Assembly: GCA_945861755.1 (NCBI GenBank)
Contig: CAMAVQ010000008.1
Span: 1 to 64,000 of the forward strand
Reading direction: 5' to 3'
Source of the DNA: Gemmatimonas phototrophica
GTDB lineage: Bacteria > Latescibacterota > UBA2968 > UBA8231
Length of the DNA: 64,000 nucleotides
Positions 57,138 to 64,000 of the stretch are shown in pieces. The translations under genes were made by a program, and so were the position numbers. Each line of letters opens with the position of its first letter. Position 1 is the first letter of the stretch. Below the pieces are notes generated by a model. It did no database searches and had not been told where the DNA came from. It was given only the letters and a program-made list of their open reading frames with translations.

Positions 57138-58769
57138 TCAGTCAGTCTCGCGCACCTTCAGCAGTTGGTTGCCCGGCACCTGGCGCAGCACCTGCCGGGT
57201 GCCGCTGGGCCAGCTCAGCTCGAGGGAGTCGGCCGCCGCCAGCGGGCCCAGGCCAAAGTGTACGACCAGGTCGTGCTGGGACAGATAACTCGAGCCGCTC
57301 TGGACCTGGGCGTACTGGCGGCGGCCACCGGCAAAAAGCACCAGGCGGGTGCCGATGGCGGCCCTGTTGCTGCGGGTGCCCTCAAGCTTGATCTCTAGGT
57401 AATTGCCGGCAGCGCTCCCCTCGTTGCGCAGCAGATAGGGGGTATCGTTGAGATTGAACACCGCCAGGTCCACATTGCCGTCGCGGTCGTAGTCGGCGGC
57501 AGCCACCCCGCGGCTGACGGCCCGCAGTGCCAGGCCGGTGCCGGTGGTGGCACTGACGTCGGCAAAACGCCCCTTGCCCTGGTTGAGGAAAAACCAGTTC
57601 GGCTGGGCGTAACTGGAATTGGCCTGCGCCAGATCGGCCTGGGGATAGGTGTGGCCGTTGGCGATGTAGAGGTCGCGGTCCCCGTCGTTGTCGGCATCGA
57701 AGAATACCGCCCCCCAGGCCACCTCCCGGATGCCGACGGTCCCGACCAGGGAACTGAAGGAAACATCGGCGAAAAAACCGGCCCCCTCGTTGCGGTAGAG
57801 GGTGTTGTGCTCGTCGGCGAAGTTGGTGACCAGAATATCGGGCAAACCGTCGTTGTCGTAGTCATCCACCGCCGCCCCCATACATCCCTGCAGCACCCCC
57901 TCGCCGCTGTACGCCACCCCCGCCATCACCGCGGTGTCGGAGAACCGGCCGCCACCCTCATTGTGGAACAGGTTATTGGGGGTTGAATCATTGGCCACGA
58001 AAAGGTCCGGCCAGCCATCGACATCGACGTCGGCAAAGACAGCCGCCATGCCGAAATAGGGCTCCCCGGCGACGCCGGCCTGGCGGCTGACCTCGGTAAA
58101 GGTGCCATCCCCTTCGTTGCGGTACAATACATCGGGTGCTGGCCGCAGCCCCAGCGGACCGCAGTAGACCGGGATGTTCTTCCACAGGCAGGGGATGGTG
58201 GATTGGTATTCCTGGGAGAAGTCGACGTAGTTGGCCACGTACAGGTCGACATCGCCATCGCGGTCGTAGTCGCCAAAGGTGCAACCCGTGCCCCAACGGG
58301 GGTCGCCGACCCCCGCGGCCCCGGTGCGGTCCGTGAACCGGCCACCCTCGTTTCGGTACAGGGTATTGCGGCCATATTTGGTGACGTACAGATCCAGGTC
58401 GCCGTCGTTGTCGTAATCGGCCACAGCACAGCCCATGGACCAGGCAGTGTCACTGATGCCTGCCGCCACCGCCACCTCGGTGAATTTCTCGCCGTCGTTG
58501 CGATAGAGCTGGTCGAGCGGCTCCGCTCCCCTGGGGGAGCCGTCGAACCGGGAGCCGTTGGTCAGGTACAGATCCGGATCATCGTCGCCGTCGTAGTCGA
58601 AGAAGGCCACCCCGCCCATCATGCCTTCGACGATGTAGCGCTGGGTGCTTCCCGAGACATTGAGCCCGCTCACCCCGGCGGCGGCAGCCTGGTCGGCAAA
58701 TTGGGGCCCGGCCCAGGCCACCTCGCAAGCTGCCAGCGCCACCGCGGCTCCCACCCAGAGTATCGACAC
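57138..58769 (-). CDS. CRTAC1 family protein (FG-GAP repeats, ASPIC/UnbV C-term)
   Basis: GTG start with GAGGAG RBS gives MSILWVGAAVALAACEVAWAGPQF; FDYDGDDDPDLYLTNG, DYDNDGDLDLYVTKYG, DYDRDGDVDLYVANYVDF; C-term LELSWPSGTRQVLRQVPGNQLLKVRE. Confidence 0.87.
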   Translation of the reverse strand: MSILWVGAAVALAACEVAWAGPQFADQAAAAGVSGLNVSGSTQRYIVEGMMGGVAFFDYDGDDDPDLYLTNGSRFDGSPRGAEPLDQLYRNDGEKFTEVAVAAGISDTAWSMGCAVADYDNDGDLDLYVTKYGRNTLYRNEGGRFTDRTGAAGVGDPRWGTGCTFGDYDRDGDVDLYVANYVDFSQEYQSTIPCLWKNIPVYCGPLGLRPAPDVLYRNEGDGTFTEVSRQAGVAGEPYFGMAAVFADVDVDGWPDLFVANDSTPNNLFHNEGGGRFSDTAVMAGVAYSGEGVLQGCMGAAVDDYDNDGLPDILVTNFADEHNTLYRNEGAGFFADVSFSSLVGTVGIREVAWGAVFFDADNDGDRDLYIANGHTYPQADLAQANSSYAQPNWFFLNQGKGRFADVSATTGTGLALRAVSRGVAAADYDRDGNVDLAVFNLNDTPYLLRNEGSAAGNYLEIKLEGTRSNRAAIGTRLVLFAGGRRQYAQVQSGSSYLSQHDLVVHFGLGPLAAADSLELSWPSGTRQVLRQVPGNQLLKVRETD

Positions 58770-58785
58770 CTTGTTGCTCCTCTTC

Positions 58786-58813
58786 GCTGTTGGCAACCCG
58801 CTGTTGGCAACCC
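58786..58813. repeat. Perfect 14-bp tandem repeat (x2) in a divergent intergenic region
   Basis: GCTGTTGGCAACCC at 58786-58799 and again at 58800-58813. Confidence 0.95.
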
Positions 58814-58884
58814 TATTGATCGCGTATTATTATTGCAGGCCAATTTACGCGAGGCTCCCCCGTTCTGGCAAGCCGAGACCACCT

Positions 58885-60354
58885 ATGATCCTCCTGCGCC
58901 TGGGTTTGGTCATCTTACTGGGCGGCTGCGGCCAGCAGACCCAGCCAGCCCCAGCCCCGCCCCCGGCAGTCGAACAGGCCCGCCAGTTGCTGGCCGCGGC
59001 CCGTTACGCCGAGGCCATCTCCCTGCTGGCGGCACAGCCGGTCGAAAGCAAGACCTGTGCCCTGCTGGCCCGAGCCTACCTGGAGGTAGGGCAGTACGAA
59101 CAGGCCGGCGTCCAGGTGGCCAACGCGCTGCAAGCAGGCCCGCCCAGCGCCGAACTCTACGACCTGCAAGGCGCCGCGCTGCTGGCCCGGGCCTTTGCCC
59201 AGGCCCGTTACACCGAAACCGATTCGGCCATCGTCTCCTTCAACCGGGCGCTCGAGCTGGAGCCGAAACGGGCCCTGACACTCTACAACCTGGGAATGGT
59301 TCACGGCTACCGCGACAGCACCGCGCTGGCGGAACGCTATTACCGGGCTGCCCTCGCGGCAGACTCGACCCTGGCGGCAGCCCACAAGAAACTAGGCCTG
59401 CTCTACCGCCGGCGCGGCGATGACACGCTGGCCCTGACCGAAATGAGCGCCGCAGCCAGGCTGGCCCCGGAGGATGCAGAAGCCCAGTTCCACCTCGCTT
59501 TGCTGCACCGCGAAAGCAACCAGCTGGATACGGCCCTTGCCGCCTTTGAGCGGGCCGCCAGCCTGAATCCCGCCTCCCCGCAGGTGCAGCTCAACCTGGC
59601 CAGCACCTACCTGCGCCTGGGCCGGCGCGCAGAAGGGGAACAGGCGTTGCAGCGCTCCGAGATCCTCCGCCAGTACGACCGCGGCATCGGGTCGGAACGC
59701 ACCGCCCCGGTCGGCCAAAACGTGGCCATCGGTCCGGCCACGGCGCGGTATAATCTGGCCCTCAACCACGCCCTGCGCGGCGAGTACGCCCAGGCAGTCC
59801 TGGAGTACCGCGCCGCCCTGGAGTTGAATCCGAAGTTGCGCAACGCCCATGCCGGCCTGGGCGTCACCCTGTACCTGATGGGCAGGCTGGAGGAAGCGGC
59901 GACCGCATTGACCGACGCGGTGGTTCTGGACTCCGCCGATGCCGTCAGCCTGACCCGTCTGGGTCTCATCCGGCTCAAACAGGGGCAAAACGAGCGGGCG
60001 CGGCAGGCGCTGGAACAGGCGGCGCGGGCCGACACCAGCCTCGCGGAGGCCGCCTACGGCCTGGGCTTGCTGGCGGCGCGCACCCAGGACTACCGCGCCG
60101 CCCTCATGCGTTTCTCCCGCGCCCTGGCGCTGCGGCCCGGCTATGCCGACGCTTGCCTGAACCTGGGGGTGGCCCATATGCACCTTGGGCAGCATCTCGA
60201 AGCCGCCGCTGCCTATGAGGAGGCCGTGGCCGCCGATCCCACCAACCCGCGCCCCCACCTATACCTGAGCGACGCCTACGCCAAACTCGGAAAGACCGAG
60301 CAGAGCCAGGCCCACCGCGAGCAGGCTCGCCGCCTCAACCAGAAAAACGACTGA
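58885..60354 (+). CDS. TPR-repeat lipoprotein
   Basis: MILLRLGLVILLGGCGQQTQP lipobox; about ten TPR-like units, e.g. AVLEYRAALELNPKLRNAHAGLGVTLYLMGRLEEAA. Confidence 0.88.
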   Translation: MILLRLGLVILLGGCGQQTQPAPAPPPAVEQARQLLAAARYAEAISLLAAQPVESKTCALLARAYLEVGQYEQAGVQVANALQAGPPSAELYDLQGAALLARAFAQARYTETDSAIVSFNRALELEPKRALTLYNLGMVHGYRDSTALAERYYRAALAADSTLAAAHKKLGLLYRRRGDDTLALTEMSAAARLAPEDAEAQFHLALLHRESNQLDTALAAFERAASLNPASPQVQLNLASTYLRLGRRAEGEQALQRSEILRQYDRGIGSERTAPVGQNVAIGPATARYNLALNHALRGEYAQAVLEYRAALELNPKLRNAHAGLGVTLYLMGRLEEAATALTDAVVLDSADAVSLTRLGLIRLKQGQNERARQALEQAARADTSLAEAAYGLGLLAARTQDYRAALMRFSRALALRPGYADACLNLGVAHMHLGQHLEAAAAYEEAVAADPTNPRPHLYLSDAYAKLGKTEQSQAHREQARRLNQKND

Positions 60355-61913
60355 TGCCCGTCGCCCTGATCTTTCTGCTCTTGCTGATGTGGCCCGGCCC
60401 CGGATCTGGGGCACCGGCCAGCCCGGACACCACCATCGCCGGCCACCCTTATATGCGGGTGCCCGTGGCGCAGTTGCTCAACCAGCTCCGCCAACCCGGA
60501 ACCACCCCCATTCGTTACCAGCACACCGCGTTCACCGGCCCGTTCGATGCCCGCCTCGCCGGACTGACCGAGGTGGTTGCGGGCCTGGAGTTGGAAGACG
60601 TGCTCTTCCTGGAACGGGTGGTGCTCGACGGGGTGGTATTCCGCGGCCCCCTGCAGGGTCGGCGCCTGGGGTTTGGCCAGGGCTTGTCCCTGCTGGGCAC
60701 CCGTTTCGCCGGCAGCCTGCACCTCGAAGATTCGGAATGGCGGGGGCCCTTGAGCGCCAACCAGGCCGTGTTCACCGGCCCCACCAAGATGGAGAACTGC
60801 CACTTTTTTGCCGGCGCCTCCTTCATCGGCGCCGGATTCAACGGCCCCTCCCTGTCGCTGGCCCGTTGCCGCTTCGAGGAAGGCGCCTTCTTCGAAACCG
60901 CCTCCTTCAGCGGGCCGGCGGGTTTCACCGACGCCTACTTCGAGGCCCAGGCCTCGTTCAAAGACGCCCTCTGGAAGGAGGGCGTCTCCTTTGCCGGCGC
61001 CCGCTTCAAGGGCCGCAGCTTCTTCTGGAACGCCACCTTCGGCGGGCCGACCACCTTCGATGAGTCCCGCTTCGGCAGCGAGACCTCCTTTCGCGAAGCC
61101 CTTTTCGCCGGCCAGGCCTCCTTCCGCCGCATCACCTTCGTGCATCCGGCGCGTTTCGACCGCGCCAGGTTTGCCGCCGGCGCCGACTTCAGCGGCAGCC
61201 ACTTCAAACGCCTGGCCGACTTCAGCGGCAGCCAATCCGGCGGCGACCTGGAATTGGCAGCCCGCTTCGACGGGGACCTCGATCTGCGCCAGAGCCGCGC
61301 CACGGCCATCGAATTGCGCCAGCCGACCGCAATGCCCGCGCCCGACAGCCCGGCCGATTCCACCGCCAGCCCGCGCGTCCTATTGCAGGGATCCCGCACC
61401 GACCGCCTGATTTTCCTCTGGGAGGACCTGGCCCCGCGGCTGGCCAATTCGGACTCGGCGGACCTGCAGGGGATGGCCCCGGTTTATGCTTTTGTGCAGC
61501 AGCAACTCCGCGACCAGGGATACACGGAGGACGCCCTGGCCTGCCGGGCCGCCGGCCTGGAGTTCCGGCGGCAGCACCTTCCCTGGACCAGCCCTGAACG
61601 CTACTTTCTGCTAGGGTGGCGTCTGACCACGAGGTATGGCAGTAGCCTGGGTCAGTTCCTCCTTTTTTCGGCGCTGCTGGTGGTGGGCTTCGCGCTGCTC
61701 TACTGTTTTGGCCACCATCGCTTCCGCCCCGTGCAGGGCGCCGGCGTTTTCGCCTTGCCCCAGAGCCTTCGTTTCAGTCTGCAGACCTATCTGCGACTGG
61801 GCACTCCCGCCTGGCTCCCGGTCGGAAGAATACAGGGACTGGCCCTGCTGCAGGGGCTTTTGGGCTGGTTCTCCTGGGCCCTGCTCATCGCAGCCCTGCT
61901 GGCCCGGATGTGA
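60354..61913 (+). CDS. Pentapeptide-repeat protein with C-terminal two-TM, channel-like region
   Basis: FTGPFDARLAGL...FAGASFIGAGFNGPSLSLARCRFEEGAFFETASF; C-term FLLFSALLVVGFALLYCF...FSLQTYLRLGTPAWLPVGRIQGLALLQGLLGWFSWALLIAALLARM; TGATG coupling with the TPR gene. Confidence 0.8.
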   Translation: MPVALIFLLLLMWPGPGSGAPASPDTTIAGHPYMRVPVAQLLNQLRQPGTTPIRYQHTAFTGPFDARLAGLTEVVAGLELEDVLFLERVVLDGVVFRGPLQGRRLGFGQGLSLLGTRFAGSLHLEDSEWRGPLSANQAVFTGPTKMENCHFFAGASFIGAGFNGPSLSLARCRFEEGAFFETASFSGPAGFTDAYFEAQASFKDALWKEGVSFAGARFKGRSFFWNATFGGPTTFDESRFGSETSFREALFAGQASFRRITFVHPARFDRARFAAGADFSGSHFKRLADFSGSQSGGDLELAARFDGDLDLRQSRATAIELRQPTAMPAPDSPADSTASPRVLLQGSRTDRLIFLWEDLAPRLANSDSADLQGMAPVYAFVQQQLRDQGYTEDALACRAAGLEFRRQHLPWTSPERYFLLGWRLTTRYGSSLGQFLLFSALLVVGFALLYCFGHHRFRPVQGAGVFALPQSLRFSLQTYLRLGTPAWLPVGRIQGLALLQGLLGWFSWALLIAALLARM

Positions 61914-61915
61914 AC

Positions 61916-63535
61916 ATGGCCCCCTTCCTCCTCCTACTGCTCTTGGCCTGCAACCAGGCGCCATCCCCCACCTCCCCGGTGCAGTTTACTGAGGTGACCG
62001 TGCCGGCCGGCCTGGACTTCGTGCACTATAATGGTGCCCAGGGGGAATATTATTACGTGGAAACCTTCGGTTCGGGCGGGGCATTTTTCGACCACGACGG
62101 CGACGGCTGGCTCGATCTTTTCCTCGCCAACGGCACCTATCTGTCGGGGGAGCGCCCCGAGCCACTGCCGACCAGCCACCTCTACGCCAACCGCCGCGAC
62201 GGCACCTTCGCCGACCAGACAGCGGCCACCGGCCTCGGCCATTCGGGGTACGGCATGGGCTGCGCCGCCGGCGACTACGACGAGGACGGCGACCAGGACC
62301 TCTACCTTTCCTGCTTTGGGCCCAATGCCATGTACCGCAACGAGGGCGGGCATTTTGCCGAGGTGGGCCACACCCTCGGGGTGGACGACGGCCGCTGGGG
62401 CGTCAGCTGTGGTTTCCTCGACCACGACCAGGACGGCGACCTGGACCTCTTTGTCGTCAACTACGTCGACTTCTCCCTGGCCAACAACGTGGTCTGCAAG
62501 CAGGGACGGATCCGGTCCTACTGCGAACCCACCGTGTACGAGCCGACCAACAGTGTGCTCTACCGGAACGAGGGCCGCGGCGGACATTTCAGCGATGTGA
62601 GCCAGCGCGCCGGCATTACCCTCAAGGGCCGCGGCCTGGGGGTGGCCTTTACCGACTACGACGAGGACGGGGACACCGACATCTACGTGGCCAACGATGG
62701 CATGATGAATTTTCTCTATGAGAATCGCGGCGGGCAGTTCGTAGAAAACGGGCTAGCGGCGGGGGGGCGGTACAACCGGGACGGCCGCGCCGAGGCTGGC
62801 ATGGGGGTCGATGCCGGGGATATCGACGGGGACGGCCATCTGGAGCTGGTGGTCACCAACTTTTCGCGCGAGACCAACACCCTGTACCACAACGACGGCC
62901 AGGGCCGTTTCGAGGATATCACCCCGCGTGCCGGCCTGGCCGAGCCCTCGTATCTGCCGCTGGGATTCGGGGTGTGTTTCCTCGACTACGACCACGACAT
63001 GGACCTCGACCTTTTCGTCGCCAACGGCCACGTCATGGACCGCATCGCCGAGGTGGACTCCTCTCTCTCGTACGCCCAGCCCAACCAGCTGCTGCGCAAT
63101 GAGGCGGGCCGCCGGTTCACCGACGTGTCCGCCCAGGCCGGCGGCGCGCTGGCAGTCCCCAACGTGGGCCGTGCCGCCATCCGGGGCGACTACGACAACG
63201 ACGGCGACCTCGATCTGGTCGTAACCACCGAAGCGGGCCCGGCCCGGTTGCTGCGCAACGATGGAGGCAACCAGCACCATTGGCTGGCAGTAGCGCTGGA
63301 GGGCAAGGCGCCCCGCGACGCCCTGGGCGCCCGGGTGACGGTGGAGGCGGGGGGAGTGCGACAGGTGCGGGAACGCCACTCCGGGGGCAGCTACCTGGCC
63401 AGCCACGACCCCCGACTCCACTTTGGCCTGGGAGAGCATGCCCGCGCCCGGGTGGAGGTGGTTTGGCCTGACGGCCAGGTGCAACAACTGGGCGAGGTGG
63501 CGGCCAACCAGTTCCTCGTGGTGCGCCAGCCCTGA
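61916..63535 (+). CDS. CRTAC1 family lipoprotein (FG-GAP repeats, ASPIC/UnbV C-term)
   Basis: MAPFLLLLLLACNQ lipobox; DHDGDGWLDLFLANG, DYDEDGDQDLYLSCFG, DHDQDGDLDLFVVNYVDF; C-term ARVEVVWPDGQVQQLGEVAANQFLVVRQ. Confidence 0.9.
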   Translation: MAPFLLLLLLACNQAPSPTSPVQFTEVTVPAGLDFVHYNGAQGEYYYVETFGSGGAFFDHDGDGWLDLFLANGTYLSGERPEPLPTSHLYANRRDGTFADQTAATGLGHSGYGMGCAAGDYDEDGDQDLYLSCFGPNAMYRNEGGHFAEVGHTLGVDDGRWGVSCGFLDHDQDGDLDLFVVNYVDFSLANNVVCKQGRIRSYCEPTVYEPTNSVLYRNEGRGGHFSDVSQRAGITLKGRGLGVAFTDYDEDGDTDIYVANDGMMNFLYENRGGQFVENGLAAGGRYNRDGRAEAGMGVDAGDIDGDGHLELVVTNFSRETNTLYHNDGQGRFEDITPRAGLAEPSYLPLGFGVCFLDYDHDMDLDLFVANGHVMDRIAEVDSSLSYAQPNQLLRNEAGRRFTDVSAQAGGALAVPNVGRAAIRGDYDNDGDLDLVVTTEAGPARLLRNDGGNQHHWLAVALEGKAPRDALGARVTVEAGGVRQVRERHSGGSYLASHDPRLHFGLGEHARARVEVVWPDGQVQQLGEVAANQFLVVRQP

Positions 63536-63550
63536 GCCGGCGCCCTCCAC

Positions 63551-64000
63551 TCACATGACGGTGATCATGTTCCCGGTTTCTCCGGTAATCCAGTCGATGA
63601 TCAGCCAGACGCCGCCGACGGTGGCCTCCCCCAGGATCATGCCCAGGAAAAAGGGTTTGGCCCCGACGTAGAGTTTGATGCCCCCGTATTTGAGGATGAG
63701 CAGTTTGAGCAGCCAGGAGACGAAACAAGAAAACCAGATCTGGCTGGTCAGCCAGCCCACGCTGATGACAAATCCCAGGGGGTGCAGCGGCCACCAGTGG
63801 AAGCGGTGCTGGCCCCACAGGAGCACGCCGTCGATCACCCCGCCAATGCCGGTGAAGACCCAGCCGCGCAGATCCGGCGCAGTGGGATTGAGCAGGGGGC
63901 GGGCCATGTCAGTGAAGGTGCGCACCGCCTGGCCGGTCATGAAGAAGGGGTGCAGGTTGATGCCCCCGTCGCGGTAACAGATGGTCAGCACGATCCAGGT
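63551..64000 (-). CDS. DUF6785-like membrane protein, C-terminal part (runs off the right edge)
   Basis: FHWWPLHPLGFVISVGWLTSQIWFSCFVSWLLKLLILKYGGIKLYVGAKPFFLGMILGEATVGGVWLIIDWITGETGNMITVM matches the C-terminal pattern of 28812..30767. Confidence 0.8.
   Translation of the reverse strand, partial: TWIVLTICYRDGGINLHPFFMTGQAVRTFTDMARPLLNPTAPDLRGWVFTGIGGVIDGVLLWGQHRFHWWPLHPLGFVISVGWLTSQIWFSCFVSWLLKLLILKYGGIKLYVGAKPFFLGMILGEATVGGVWLIIDWITGETGNMITVM

Noticed and set aside
1-64000. CRISPR arrays, tRNA/rRNA genes, insertion sequences, phage genes
   Set aside because: No regularly spaced repeats, no cloverleaf-like or rRNA-like segments noticed, and no transposase, integrase or phage proteins among the ORFs.

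Overview
The 64-kb window is GC-rich bacterial DNA, densely coding, with about 40 protein genes. I saw no tRNA, rRNA, CRISPR array or transposase. The gene-family mix is multiple phytanoyl-CoA dioxygenases (PhyH), enolase-superfamily enzymes, multi-pass DUF6785-like permeases, CRTAC1/ASPIC proteins, and very large secreted proteins ending in 'FTPNGDGIND...' FlgD-like tails. This resembles the accessory content of Latescibacterota/Poribacteria-like lineages, but that placement is inference only. Left part (0-16 kb): a frame-disrupted acyltransferase, VOC protein, ssb, a hidden 59-aa membrane ORF with an HTH ORF, a coupled operon (DMFase-like / tandem amidohydrolase / class V aminotransferase / GT-C), Fic, PhyH, a CocE/NonD pseudogene, EamA/ChrA/isochorismatase, and a ricin-MORN secreted protein. 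Middle part (16-43.6 kb): two versions of a module built from a DUF6785-like permease, a CBM9-like secreted protein and FlgD-tailed discoidin-like secreted proteins, interleaved with three enolase-superfamily enzymes, a sugar dehydrogenase and PhyH enzymes. One version is a six-gene operon of five giant surface proteins plus the permease. Right part (43.6-64 kb): a four-gene operon (FlgD-tailed protein, two giant paralogous barrel-like proteins with Ca-loop motifs, a His-rich membrane-TPR protein), then CRTAC1 x3, a SurA-like parvulin, a TPR lipoprotein, a pentapeptide-repeat protein with a channel-like tail, and another DUF6785-like permease running off the edge. The best candidates for something undescribed are (i) the surface-protein/permease module, (ii) a recurring ~25-45 aa motif shared by all seven FlgD-tailed giants, and (iii) the twin-barrel operon.
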